The notes beneath the pieces were generated by a model. The model saw only the letters and a program-made list of their open reading frames with translations. It was not told where the DNA came from and did no database searches. A program made the position numbers and the translations under genes. This document shows, piece after piece, positions 20,297 to 29,005 of a DNA stretch of 64,000 bases. The first letter of the stretch is position 1, and the number at the start of each line of letters is the position of its first letter. The DNA is from Marivita hallyeonensis (GTDB lineage Bacteria > Pseudomonadota > Alphaproteobacteria > Rhodobacterales > Rhodobacteraceae), in the NCBI RefSeq assembly GCF_900129875.1, contig NZ_FQXC01000008.1, positions 21,216 to 85,215 on the forward strand. The letters run 5' to 3'.

Positions 20297-21262
20297 TCAA
20301 ACCAGAAGCGCTGTGGCGAAAAACAGCACAGGAATCAGGCCCGCATTCCGGTTGGACCGAAACACTTCCAGAAGGCGGTCGGGATCGTCAAGATCCACCT
20401 TCCGCATCTGGAACATCATGTGCCACCCCATCGCCCACGGCCCACCCAGCGCGAGGACCAGTGCAAAGATCTCACCGCGTGGTGCCGCGAGGATGATGGC
20501 GAGGCCCATCAATGCCACGGTGAGGACCAGAAACCACGCGAGGTAACGGGGCGTGTCGTCGCCGAACAGGCGCGCGGTGGATTTGATGCCGATGAGCGCG
20601 TCATCGTCCCGGTCCTGATGCGCATAGATCGTGTCATAGAACAGCGTCCACGCGATGCCCGCCGCATAGAGGCACAAGGCAGGCCAACCGAGTGTGCCCG
20701 TATGTGCCGTCCAGGCCAGCAAAGCCCCCCAATTGAAGGCGATGCCAAGAAACACCTGTGGCCACCATGTGAAGCGCTTCGCGAAGGGATAGATGGCGAC
20801 CGGGATCAGCGCGATGACGCCAAGCAGAATCGCCATCGGCGGAAAGGTGATGAGGATGAAGAACGCGGTCACCGATTGGATCACGGCCCAAACCAGCGCC
20901 TGTTTCGCAGACACCTGACCAGAGGGGATCGGGCGGGACGCGGTCCGCGCGACCGAGCCGTCGAAATCGCGGTCAGTGATGTCGTTCCAGGTGCAGCCCG
21001 CGCCGCGCATCAGGAACGCGCCGATGCCGCAACCGACGATGATCCAGAGATCGAACAGCCGCATTTGCCCGGTGTGGAACATCGCAAGAAGCACGCCCCA
21101 GACGCAGGGCGCGAAGAGCAGCCAAGTGCCGATGGGCCGATCCGCACGGGACAGGCGCAGATAGGGGCGCGTCCATTCAGGCGCCAGCGTATCGACCCAG
21201 TTGCCCGAGACGGCATCAGCGACCTGACCGCCCTGGTCTGGTGTTGTCTGCGGGCCGGGCAT
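20297..21262 (-). CDS. ubiA: 4-hydroxybenzoate polyprenyltransferase
   Basis: Membrane prenyltransferase of ubiquinone biosynthesis. From ATG 21262 it has 321 residues. The two Asp-rich prenyl-diphosphate motifs are present: NDITDRDFD (with the preceding GCTWN) and DTIYAHQDRDDD; eight or so membrane helices are evident. The open frame extends upstream through rsmE in antisense and that part is discarded. Its start abuts the divergent rsmE start region. Confidence 0.95.
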   Translation of the reverse strand: MPGPQTTPDQGGQVADAVSGNWVDTLAPEWTRPYLRLSRADRPIGTWLLFAPCVWGVLLAMFHTGQMRLFDLWIIVGCGIGAFLMRGAGCTWNDITDRDFDGSVARTASRPIPSGQVSAKQALVWAVIQSVTAFFILITFPPMAILLGVIALIPVAIYPFAKRFTWWPQVFLGIAFNWGALLAWTAHTGTLGWPALCLYAAGIAWTLFYDTIYAHQDRDDDALIGIKSTARLFGDDTPRYLAWFLVLTVALMGLAIILAAPRGEIFALVLALGGPWAMGWHMMFQMRKVDLDDPDRLLEVFRSNRNAGLIPVLFFATALLV

Positions 21263-21274
21263 ATGTCTGGCTCC

Positions 21275-21994
21275 ATGAAGGCAAAAGTCAGATTGTATGT
21301 AGATCAGCCGCTCGGGGCGGCACAACCGGTCCCTCTGACGCGGGAGCAGGCGCATTACCTGCTCGGTGTGATGCGCATGGGGGTCGGTGACGCCGTGGCG
21401 CTGTTCAACGGGCGTGACGGGGAGTGGCAGGCCGAGGTCGCCGAGGCGGGCAAGCGCGGCGGCGTGTTGGTCTGCCGTGAGCAGTCCGCGCCTTTGACTT
21501 TGCCCCCCGATCTCTGGCTTTTGTTCGCGCCGATCAAGAAGGCGCGCACCGATTTCATCGTCGAGAAGGCCGTCGAAATGGGCGTGCGACGTATCTGCCC
21601 GGTGCAGACGGCGTTCACGAATTCCGAACGGATTCGGCAGGACCGGTTGCAGGCCCATGCGGTCGAGGCGGCAGAGCAGTGCGGGGCGACATTTGTGCCG
21701 GAGGTCGCGGATTTGGCAAAGCTGGACCGGGTTTTGGCCGATTGGGACACTTCGCGGAGAATCGCGTTTTGCGATGAGGCTTTGGCGGGCGAAACTGGTC
21801 GTTTGCCGGACGCGCCGGGGCCATGGGCCATTCTGATCGGGCCAGAAGGTGGATTCTCGGAAGCCGAGCGCAGCCGGTTGCGCGGGTTGGCGCATGCGAC
21901 GCCAATTGGCCTTGGTCCCCGCATCCTGCGTGCGGATACGGCGGCGGTGGCGGCGTTGACCTTGTGGCAAAGCGCCTTGGGGGATTGGGCGTGA
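21275..21994 (+). CDS. rsmE: 16S rRNA (uracil-1498-N3)-methyltransferase
   Basis: 239 residues from ATG 21275 (MKAKVRLYV); an in-frame ATG at 21263 would add four residues. SPOUT-class methyltransferase with an N-terminal PUA-like part and the C-terminal knot motif IGPEGGFSEAE and LGPRILRADTAA, both diagnostic of RsmE. Methylates U1498 of 16S rRNA. Divergent from ubiA with 0-12 bp between starts, so its promoter must lie within the ubiA coding region. The next gene starts on its stop codon. Confidence 0.95.
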   Translation: MKAKVRLYVDQPLGAAQPVPLTREQAHYLLGVMRMGVGDAVALFNGRDGEWQAEVAEAGKRGGVLVCREQSAPLTLPPDLWLLFAPIKKARTDFIVEKAVEMGVRRICPVQTAFTNSERIRQDRLQAHAVEAAEQCGATFVPEVADLAKLDRVLADWDTSRRIAFCDEALAGETGRLPDAPGPWAILIGPEGGFSEAERSRLRGLAHATPIGLGPRILRADTAAVAALTLWQSALGDWA

Positions 21995-22521
21995 GCTTTT
22001 TCCGGCCCGAGGCGAAGGCGCTGCTGCGGCGGTGGCGCGAGGCGTTGGTCGGGGCGGCCCTTCTCCTGCTCGGAGCATATTGGAGCCTTGGGACCACCCC
22101 CGGTCCGTTGTCATGGATCGGTTTGCTGGTTGTCTTGCTGGGCGCGGCGCTGTTCTTTGCCGGGCTGCAAAGAGGGCGCGCGCGTCACGGTGGCGGCGGA
22201 CCGGGCGTTGTACAGATCATCGAACGGCGCATCGGGTATTTCGGCCCGCTGAACGGTGGCATTGTCGATCTGGACACCATCACCTCGATCAATTTCGACC
22301 CCACAGAACACCCATCGTCCTGGGTCATTACCCACGAGGGCGGACCCGCGTTGCACATCCCCATGAATGCCGAAGGCGCGGACGGTCTGTTCGACGCATT
22401 CGCAAGCCTGCCGGGTCTGAGTCCCGGGCGCATCGCTGCCGTGTCACAGCAGGACAGCGACCGACCGATTGTGCTCTGGCGCAGATCCGATCTTCGGAAA
22501 CGCATCGCCCGGCTGCATTGA
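21991..22521 (+). CDS. Hypothetical membrane protein
   Basis: 176 residues from GTG 21991, whose codon overlaps the rsmE stop (GTGA overlap), which decides the start. Two hydrophobic helices (about 17-34 and 40-58) are followed by a soluble part with a PH-like or YcxB-like beta pattern (VVQIIERRIGYFGPLNGGIVDLDTI). No family assigned with confidence. Coupled to rsmE and just upstream of gshA. Confidence 0.75.
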   Translation: MSFFRPEAKALLRRWREALVGAALLLLGAYWSLGTTPGPLSWIGLLVVLLGAALFFAGLQRGRARHGGGGPGVVQIIERRIGYFGPLNGGIVDLDTITSINFDPTEHPSSWVITHEGGPALHIPMNAEGADGLFDAFASLPGLSPGRIAAVSQQDSDRPIVLWRRSDLRKRIARLH

Positions 22522-22584
22522 CACCCCGGAGAATTCGGACCAAGGCTGGCCTCCTATCGCGAGCAGACAGACCGGAGACACGCC

Positions 22585-23955
22585 ATGTCCATTCCTCAGT
22601 CCGGTGGCGGGCCTATCGAACATCACGATCAACTGGCCCAGTACCTGGCCGATGGCTGCAAGCCGAAAGAGGACTGGCGTATCGGGACCGAGCACGAAAA
22701 GTTCGGCTACTGCAAGGATAGTCTGCGCCCCCTGCCCTATGCGGGCGAACGATCGATCCTCGCCGTTCTGGAAGGGCTGCGCGATCGTCATGGCTGGTCC
22801 CCCATCCTAGAAGGCGACAACCTGATCGGGTTGGTCAAGGGCGGCGCGAACATCTCTCTGGAACCGGGTGGGCAGTTGGAGCTGTCCGGCGCGCCTTTGG
22901 AAACCATCCACCAGACCTGCGACGAGGTGAATGAACATCTGGTCGAGGTCAAAAGCATCGCCGACGAAATCGGCGTCGGGTTCATCGGCCTTGGTGCCGC
23001 GCCGATCTGGACGCATGAGGACATGCCGCTCATGCCCAAGGGGCGCTACAAATTGATGGACCGCTACATGCAAAAGGTCGGCACCTCTGGCACGACCATG
23101 ATGCGGCGGACCTGTACGGTGCAGGTCAACCTCGACTTCTCGTCCGAGGCGGACATGGTGCAGAAGATGCGCGTAGCGCTCGCGTTGCAGCCGGTCGCGA
23201 CCGCGCTGTTTGCGACCTCGCCGTTTTTCGAAGGCAAGATCAACGGGCACAAAAGTTGGCGCTCACGCGTCTGGCGGCATCTGGATGACGACCGCACAGG
23301 CATGCTGCCCTTCGTGTTCGAGGACGGGTTCGGGTTCGAGGCGTGGGTGCAATACGCGCTCGATGTGCCGATGTATTTCGTCTACCGCGACGGGGTGTAT
23401 CACAACGCGCTGGGCCAGTCGTTCCGCGACTTTCTGAAGGGCGAATTGCCAGCCTTGCCCGGTGAGACCCCGACCTTGTCGGATTGGGCGGATCACCTGA
23501 CGACGATCTTCCCCGAAGCACGGGTGAAAAAGTTCATCGAGATGCGCGGCGCCGATGGCGGACCGTGGCGGCGGCTGTGCGCCCTTCCCGCGCTCTGGGT
23601 TGGGCTGACCTATGATCAAAACGCGCTCGATGCGGCGTGGGACCTGGTCAAGGGCTGGGACGCAGAGACGCGCCAGAGCCTGCGGGTCGCGGCCTCGGTC
23701 GACGGGCTTCAGGCGCAGGTCAACGGAATCGACATGCTGGCCCTGGCGCGGGAAGTGCTGGATATCGCCGAAGCCGGGCTTGTCGCGCGGGCACGGCCGG
23801 GCGCCGGTGGGCTGGTGCCGGATGAGACGCATTTCCTCAACGCGTTGAAGGAAAGCGCGGAGAGTGGAAAGACACTTGCCGATGAATTCCTCGACCACCA
23901 CGCGACCGATTGGGACGGTGATATCAGCCGGATTTACGGCGACTACAGCTATTGA
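22585..23955 (+). CDS. gshA: Glutamate-cysteine ligase, plant/alphaproteobacterial type
   Basis: First step of glutathione synthesis (ATP-dependent gamma-glutamylcysteine formation). The 456-residue protein matches the class shared by alphaproteobacteria and plants: RIGTEHEKFGY near the N-terminus, GANISLEPGGQLELSGAPL, MMRRTCTVQVNLDF and the C-terminal DEFLDHHATDWDGD. Preceded by CGGAGAC. Convergent with a gamma-glutamyltransferase gene; the two are separated only by a hairpin. Confidence 0.95.
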   Translation: MSIPQSGGGPIEHHDQLAQYLADGCKPKEDWRIGTEHEKFGYCKDSLRPLPYAGERSILAVLEGLRDRHGWSPILEGDNLIGLVKGGANISLEPGGQLELSGAPLETIHQTCDEVNEHLVEVKSIADEIGVGFIGLGAAPIWTHEDMPLMPKGRYKLMDRYMQKVGTSGTTMMRRTCTVQVNLDFSSEADMVQKMRVALALQPVATALFATSPFFEGKINGHKSWRSRVWRHLDDDRTGMLPFVFEDGFGFEAWVQYALDVPMYFVYRDGVYHNALGQSFRDFLKGELPALPGETPTLSDWADHLTTIFPEARVKKFIEMRGADGGPWRRLCALPALWVGLTYDQNALDAAWDLVKGWDAETRQSLRVAASVDGLQAQVNGIDMLALAREVLDIAEAGLVARARPGAGGLVPDETHFLNALKESAESGKTLADEFLDHHATDWDGDISRIYGDYSY

Positions 23956-23963
23956 TCGTCAGG

Positions 23964-23987
23964 AGGTCGGACGGGTTTGTCCGACCT
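23964..23987. repeat. GGTCGGAC hairpin repeat, copy 1
   Basis: AGGTCGGAC (23964-23972) pairs perfectly with GTCCGACCT (23979-23987) around a 6-nt loop GGGTTT. It fills the convergent junction of gshA and ggt. A second copy with an 8-bp core of the same sequence lies at 37865-37886, also at a convergent junction, so this is probably a dispersed element acting as a two-way terminator or mRNA stabiliser. Confidence 0.65.
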
Positions 23988-23992
23988 ACGTG

Positions 23993-25570
23993 TCAATACC
24001 CGATGGCGCAGCCGTCCTTGCGGGGATCGGACGCCCCCTCGAGAACCCCGTTGTCATGCAACTGGATGGCTTGCGCGCCGCCGATTGCGACTTCGGGTAT
24101 ATCCACATCGTGGCCCCACTCTGCCAGCTGCGCCCGCACGGCGTCCGAATACCCCCGTTCGACCATGAGCTTGCCCTTCTCGGCAAAGCAGCGCGGTGCG
24201 TCGAGGGCTTCTTGCGGCTCCAGTCCGAAATCGGTGACGTTGGTCACGAAGCGGGCATGACCAGTTGACTGATATTGCCCGCCCATCACGCCGAACGGCA
24301 TCATGACCTTGCCCTGATCCCGAAGGATTGCCGGAATGATCGTGTGCATCGGGCGCTTTCCGCCGCCGTATTCATTTGCGTGACCCGGTTCGAGCGTGAA
24401 ACCGCCACCACGGTTCTGGAACAGGATGCCGAACTTCTCGGATGCGATGCCGGAGCCGAAGCTGTGGAAGATCGAATAGATCAGAGAGACCACCATGCGG
24501 TCCTTGTCGACGACGGTGATATAGATCGTGTCCTTGTGAACCGCTTCGCTGATCGTCGTGGCGCTTTGCATCGCCTTTTTCGGGTCGATGAGTGCGGCGA
24601 GCTTCTTGGCCGTTTCCATCGACAGCATGTGGTCGAGTCGCGTCATGTGATCGGGGTCTGCCACGAAACGGTTGCGCGTGTCATAGGCCAGCTTCGTCGC
24701 CTCGGCTTCGAGATGCGCGCGTTCGGCCCCGAACGGATCGAGCGCGGCCAGATCGAACTGCGACAGGATGTTGAGCAACAGGATCGCTGTGGCACCCTGA
24801 CCGTTCGGCGCATGTTCGAGGAGTTCGAGTCCGCCGTATGTACCGCTGATCGGATCGCCCATCGTGGCCGCCGTGTTCGCGAAATCATCGGCCGTGTGAA
24901 CGCCGCCCATGGCATTGAGCACGGCAAGCATGTCGTCTGCGATCTCGCCGGTGTAGAACGCGTCGCGGCCGTCTTTTGCGATGCGCTTCAGCACCTCTGC
25001 CTGGCCGGGCAACTGGAACAGCGTACCGCGCGCGGGCGCTTGGTCGTTGGGCAGGAAATGTGTCCGCGCATGGCCCTGAAGAAGGTCCGCGTTTGACGCC
25101 CAGTCCCAGGCCACACGTTCGGCCACGGGCAGCCCGTTTTCCATGTAGTCGATGGCAGGAGCAAGACTGTCGGCGATGCCGAGCTTTCCGTACTTCTCCG
25201 ACATGGTGCAGAACGCATCTATCGCGCCCGGGACCGTGACAGCTTCGGGGCCGTAGAGCGGGATCGTATCTTCACCGCGAGCGCGCAGATCATCGGCCCT
25301 GGCCGCCGCAGGCGCGCGCCCGGAGCCGTTCACGGTGATCACGTCGTCACTGCCCGCCGGTGAAATCAGCGCGAAGCAGTCGCCGCCGAGTCCCGTCATT
25401 GCAGGCTCTGCCTGACCAAGGATGACCGCACCGGCAATTGCCGCATCGATGGCGTTGCCGCCGCGCTTCAAGATATCGACCGCCGCCTGTGCCGCCAGCG
25501 GGTGTGACGTGGCGCACATGCCGTTTGTCGCCAGAACCGCAGAGCGCCCCGGCAATTGGAAATCTCGCAT
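23993..25570 (-). CDS. Gamma-glutamyltransferase-family protein
   Basis: 525 residues from ATG 25570, which has a GAGGGG site 10 nt upstream; the frame continues upstream without conservation. Ntn-hydrolase family: N-terminal GRSAVLATNGMCATSHPLA and GGNAIDAAIA, catalytic Thr expected in KDTIYITVVDKD (start of the small chain after self-cleavage), then GGGFTLEPGH and PFGVMGGQYQ. No clear signal peptide is seen, so a cytoplasmic member acting on glutathione or other gamma-glutamyl compounds is likely. Faces gshA. Confidence 0.88.
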   Translation of the reverse strand: MRDFQLPGRSAVLATNGMCATSHPLAAQAAVDILKRGGNAIDAAIAGAVILGQAEPAMTGLGGDCFALISPAGSDDVITVNGSGRAPAAARADDLRARGEDTIPLYGPEAVTVPGAIDAFCTMSEKYGKLGIADSLAPAIDYMENGLPVAERVAWDWASNADLLQGHARTHFLPNDQAPARGTLFQLPGQAEVLKRIAKDGRDAFYTGEIADDMLAVLNAMGGVHTADDFANTAATMGDPISGTYGGLELLEHAPNGQGATAILLLNILSQFDLAALDPFGAERAHLEAEATKLAYDTRNRFVADPDHMTRLDHMLSMETAKKLAALIDPKKAMQSATTISEAVHKDTIYITVVDKDRMVVSLIYSIFHSFGSGIASEKFGILFQNRGGGFTLEPGHANEYGGGKRPMHTIIPAILRDQGKVMMPFGVMGGQYQSTGHARFVTNVTDFGLEPQEALDAPRCFAEKGKLMVERGYSDAVRAQLAEWGHDVDIPEVAIGGAQAIQLHDNGVLEGASDPRKDGCAIGY

Positions 25571-25885
25571 AAGACCTGTCCCCTCTTTGAAGGGCAAAAT
25601 AATCGCAGGCCCGGCGGCGTCAATTCGATGTCTGTTTGGGAAGGGTAGATACCTCGACGCCGTACACTGGGTGGGGGCTGTTAACGGCACGGCGCCGAGG
25701 TGAAGCTTGTTGCAGCTACCCTGTCTGTTTGACCGTGAACTCCGCCCAAAGTTCAGCGCGATTAAGGCCATTGTGAGACATTACCCCCTGATGCGTGAAC
25801 AGAGGGGCATTTGGGCCCCTTATTGCGAACAATTCAACGATAATCTGATGAGAATTTGGGAGGTCCGACTGCAGGAGATCCGCCC
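25571..25885. other. Intergenic region upstream of ggt
   Basis: 315 bp between the start of the gamma-glutamyltransferase gene and the end of the RsbW-like gene. It must hold the ggt promoter. I see no reading frame with coding character, no clear terminator with a T run and no RNA gene. Confidence 0.5.
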
Positions 25886-26320
25886 TCAGAGACCGAACGC
25901 CAAAGTGAGTCGGTTCATGCCCTCGGCGCGCTCATACGCCAGCTCTGAGACAAGCGCGCGAATGAGGAACCAGCCATATCCGCCCTCTGCCAAATCTGTC
26001 GGATTCGGAGACGATCCGCGCGGTAAGGTTTGGCAAGCGTAGGCGCGGCCCCAATCCCGCACATTGATCGTCAAAACCGCATTCGTCGCATGCATGTTTA
26101 TCGCAACTGCTCCGACAGAGCGCGGCGGATACCCGTGTTCGACAATATTGTTCAGAACCTCGGCCAAAACGATCCGGACGTCATCGCGCAGCTCCTCGAA
26201 CCAGCGCTGGACAAGGGCCGAATCTACCTGCGACAGCAAAAGCGGCGTTGTGGCGTCCATCGCGGGGAGACATGCCGCGAAAATCGACGATCCCGGACTG
26301 TCAGGAAGAAACCGATCCAC
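25886..26320 (-). CDS. RsbW/SpoIIAB-like histidine-kinase-fold ATPase (anti-sigma type)
   Basis: 144 residues from GTG 26320 (an ATG at 26260 is possible but would cut the first strand). HATPase_c_2 motifs are present: the N box VLAEVLNNIVEHGYP and the G boxes VRDWGRAY and EGGYGWFLIRALV. Such proteins bind and phosphorylate an STAS partner and hold a sigma factor or another target. The partner is evidently the STAS protein encoded just upstream, whose 3' end overlaps this gene by 20 bp. No sigma factor or PP2C gene is adjacent. Confidence 0.85.
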   Translation of the reverse strand: MDRFLPDSPGSSIFAACLPAMDATTPLLLSQVDSALVQRWFEELRDDVRIVLAEVLNNIVEHGYPPRSVGAVAINMHATNAVLTINVRDWGRAYACQTLPRGSSPNPTDLAEGGYGWFLIRALVSELAYERAEGMNRLTLAFGL

Positions 26321-26639
26321 TGGCCTGGTCCGCGTCGTCGTGAATCGTGAAAATCGAATCCATCCGGGTCAGGCGGAACACCTTTGCGACAATCGGCTGT
26401 AACGCGGCGAGTTCGAGGACCTGACCCGGGCGAAGCTGCTTCATCGAGGCGACAACGGCGCCAAGGCCGCTTGAATCGATGAATTCCACCTCTTTGAGAT
26501 CAAGAACGAAGCGCCCGTCACCTTTCGACGTCAGGGCGCGCATGTCTTCCTTGAATTGCAACGCGGTTGGCGCGTCGATGCGGGGGGCATTCACGCGGAT
26601 CACGATGGCTTGCGGGGTCAGGTCAACGGTCAGTTCCAT
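26301..26639 (-). CDS. STAS-domain anti-anti-sigma factor
   Basis: 112 residues from ATG 26639 (MELTVDLT). A full STAS fold with the phosphorylatable Ser in VEFIDSSGLGAVV at about 56-57. RsbV/SpoIIAA-like: unphosphorylated it would sequester the kinase encoded next. Gene order STAS then HATPase with a 20-bp overlap indicates stoichiometric, coupled expression. Divergent from the thiolase gene (95 bp between starts). Confidence 0.88.
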   Translation of the reverse strand: MELTVDLTPQAIVIRVNAPRIDAPTALQFKEDMRALTSKGDGRFVLDLKEVEFIDSSGLGAVVASMKQLRPGQVLELAALQPIVAKVFRLTRMDSIFTIHDDADQASGSVSS

Positions 26640-26733
26640 AGCGCCTCGGCAATTTGCTGTGCCGCGCACCCTAGACGCCAATCCTTACCATCCGGTATGC
26701 AAGGCCCAACGCGAAGACGAGGGGAGGATCGGC

Positions 26734-27897
26734 ATGACCGAGGTTGTCATCACGGGCGCATCGCGGACGGCGATGGGCGGGTTCCAGGGAGCGTTTTCAA
26801 GCGTTTCCGCTGCCGATCTCGGCGGCGCGGCCATGCGGGCTGCGCTCGATCAGGCGGGTGCGCCTGCGGTGGACGAAGTGCTGATGGGCTGCGTCCTGCC
26901 GGCAGGCCAGGGGCAGGCCCCCGCCCGGCAAGCCGGGTTCGCCGCCGGTCTGGGCGAAGAGGTTCCGGCGACGACGCTTAACAAGATGTGCGGGTCGGGC
27001 ATGAAGGCCGCGATGATGGCGTTCGATGCCATTGCGCTGGGCCGTGCCACGACCATCGTCGCTGGCGGGATGGAGTCGATGACCAACGCGCCCTATCTCC
27101 TGCCAAAGATGCGGGATGGCGCGCGCCTTGGTCATGGTCAGGTCATCGACCACATGTTCCTCGACGGACTCGAAGATGCCTATGACAAGGGACGGTTGAT
27201 GGGCACCTTCGCCGAGGATTGCGCCGAGGCGTTCCAGTTCACCCGCGAGGCGCAGGACGAATACGCCTTGCGGTCGCTGTCGAACGCGCTTGACGCACAG
27301 ACGTCAGGCGCCTTCGATCGTGAGATTACCCCGGTGACCGTGTCGTCGCGCAAGGGTGAGGTCACCGTTGCCGAGGACGAACAGCCCGGGAATGCCCGCC
27401 CGGACAAGATCCCGCACCTCAAACCCGCGTTCCGCAAGGACGGCACGGTGACACCGGCCAACAGCTCGTCGATCTCTGACGGCGCAGCCGCGTTGGTGCT
27501 CACAACGGCAGAAGCGGCCGGCGCCAACGCGCGCGCCCGTATCGTCGGTCACGCCAGCCACGCGCAAGCGCCGGGCCTGTTCACCACAGCGCCGGTTCCG
27601 GCAGCGCAGAAACTGCTCGACCGGATCGGGTGGTCGAAAGACGATGTCGATCTGTGGGAGGTCAACGAGGCGTTCGCGGTCGTGCCGATGGCCTTCATGC
27701 AGGAAATGGGTCTGTCGCGCGATATCGTGAACGTCAACGGTGGCGCTTGCGCCCTGGGTCATCCCATAGGCGCGTCAGGTGCACGGATCATGGTGACCTT
27801 GCTGAATGCGCTCGAAAAGCGCAACCTGAAGCGCGGTGTCGCGGCGATCTGCATCGGCGGCGGCGAAGGCACGGCGATTGCCATCGAACGCATCTGA
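26734..27897 (+). CDS. Acetyl-CoA C-acetyltransferase (thiolase)
   Basis: 387 residues from ATG 26734 (site GGGGAGGATC). The thiolase triad is visible: nucleophile Cys about 86 in NKMCGSGMK, His in ACALGHPIGASG and the C-terminal Cys in CIGGGEGTA. Active in acetoacetyl-CoA formation or cleavage, hence polyhydroxybutyrate, ketone or amino-acid degradation pathways. The upstream frame extension is an antisense shadow of the STAS gene. No pathway partners are adjacent, so the direction of the reaction is not inferred. Confidence 0.92.
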   Translation: MTEVVITGASRTAMGGFQGAFSSVSAADLGGAAMRAALDQAGAPAVDEVLMGCVLPAGQGQAPARQAGFAAGLGEEVPATTLNKMCGSGMKAAMMAFDAIALGRATTIVAGGMESMTNAPYLLPKMRDGARLGHGQVIDHMFLDGLEDAYDKGRLMGTFAEDCAEAFQFTREAQDEYALRSLSNALDAQTSGAFDREITPVTVSSRKGEVTVAEDEQPGNARPDKIPHLKPAFRKDGTVTPANSSSISDGAAALVLTTAEAAGANARARIVGHASHAQAPGLFTTAPVPAAQKLLDRIGWSKDDVDLWEVNEAFAVVPMAFMQEMGLSRDIVNVNGGACALGHPIGASGARIMVTLLNALEKRNLKRGVAAICIGGGEGTAIAIERI

Positions 27898-27928
27898 TCT
27901 TCTCTGGTTCACAAATATCTCGGGGGTG

Positions 27929-27944
27929 TGGGGGCTGGCCCCCA
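27929..27944. promoter_or_regulatory. GC-rich hairpin just upstream of msrC
   Basis: TGGGGGC (27929-27935) and GCCCCCA (27938-27944) pair perfectly across two bases, ending 7 nt before ATG 27952. No normal ribosome site is seen between it and the start. Such G5/C5 hairpins recur at gene ends in this family of bacteria; it may end thiolase transcripts or limit translation of the next gene. Confidence 0.4.
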
Positions 27945-27951
27945 CGACAAC

Positions 27952-28407
27952 ATGGCCGATTACGGAACGCTCTCCAAAACCATCGAGGCGCTCACCGAAG
28001 GTGAAACCGATACCGTGTCGCTTATGGCGACGGTGGCCTGCGAAGTGCACCACGCAGATGATCGTTTCGATTGGACCGGGTTTTACCGGGTGGCGGGGCC
28101 GGGTCTGCTCAAGATCGGGCCTTATCAGGGTGGACACGGGTGCCTGACCATCCCGTTCTCCCGCGGCGTCTGCGGCGCGGCGGCGCGTACGGGTGAGGTG
28201 CAACTGGTTCCGGATGTGGACGCCTTTCCCGGCCATATCGCCTGTGCCTCATCCACGCGCTCGGAACTTGTGTTGCCGGTGTGGAACGGCAAGGGTCGGC
28301 TGTTGGGGGTCTTCGACATCGACAGCGATCAACCGGACGCATTTACTGAAGGCGATGCAGAGGCGCTTGCGGATATTCTGGGCCGGACCTTTGCTTGCAT
28401 TTCCTAA
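27952..28407 (+). CDS. msrC: Free methionine-(R)-sulfoxide reductase (GAF type)
   Basis: 151 residues from ATG 27952; an in-frame GTG at 27928 lies in the hairpin and is less likely. Single GAF domain of the fRMsr class: FDWTGFYRV, GPYQGGHGC, RGVCGAA, FPGHIACAS and VLPVWNG, with all three Cys needed by E. coli YebR (HGC, GVC, IAC). Reduces free Met-R-sulfoxide with thioredoxin. Follows the thiolase gene by 54 bp. Confidence 0.88.
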   Translation: MADYGTLSKTIEALTEGETDTVSLMATVACEVHHADDRFDWTGFYRVAGPGLLKIGPYQGGHGCLTIPFSRGVCGAAARTGEVQLVPDVDAFPGHIACASSTRSELVLPVWNGKGRLLGVFDIDSDQPDAFTEGDAEALADILGRTFACIS

Positions 28408-28453
28408 GCAGACCCTTTCAGGCAGCTAAGCCCAAATCATCCAAGGCCACCTA

Positions 28454-29005
28454 TCACCATCTCCCTGCAGCCTTGCGTCGCTGGATCCAATTGGCAGCGG
28501 TTTCTTCCCCAACCACGTTGTTTTCGACAAAAATTGAGCACGCCTTACCGTCCTGCCATCCACCGATCGCGTCCCAGATTTCATCCATTGCCTGAAGTGA
28601 CCCGCTGATACCGGTATCGGTTTTCGCCATCCCGGGCGCGATGCAGCCCGCGAGTGTGAAGGCGTTGTCGTTCAAAGCGTCATGTATCAAGTGCGTGCGT
28701 ATCCCTTCATGATTGAAGCGCAGACATTTGACCTTCACACCGCCTTTTCTGTCGGTGTTTTTGTAGTCCACCATGAGCCGATACGTGCCTTTGCGAACGA
28801 ATGTGTATCCATTGCCGCGTTCGATGGTGGGCCACGTTTTGTCTCCAAGCGTGAGTTCGCCGGGGATCGTACCGTTCGCATTGGCGGTGAGCGAGCGTTT
28901 GAAAGTGAAGAAATGGATGCGTTCGAAGCCGCAAACGCCGTACTCGGGCGTTTGTAGAAAAGAGAAGGGTTCCGCTGGCATCACAGTGAATGGTTCAGTC
29001 GACAT
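28454..29005 (-). CDS. Conserved hypothetical protein, possibly DUF5675
   Basis: 183 residues. The central part (about 30-160) resembles DUF5675: a Pro-Gly-Glu-Leu turn (GTIPGELTLGDKTWPTIER), a RKGTYRLMV strand and HDALNDNAFTLAGCIAPG, which recalls a conserved Cys-Ile near the end of that family. DUF5675 members are often near phage lysis or peptidoglycan genes, but activity is unknown. Convergent with msrC; divergent from the XRE-cupin gene. Family call is tentative, the gene itself is sound. Confidence 0.65.
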   Translation of the reverse strand: MSTEPFTVMPAEPFSFLQTPEYGVCGFERIHFFTFKRSLTANANGTIPGELTLGDKTWPTIERGNGYTFVRKGTYRLMVDYKNTDRKGGVKVKCLRFNHEGIRTHLIHDALNDNAFTLAGCIAPGMAKTDTGISGSLQAMDEIWDAIGGWQDGKACSIFVENNVVGEETAANWIQRRKAAGRW

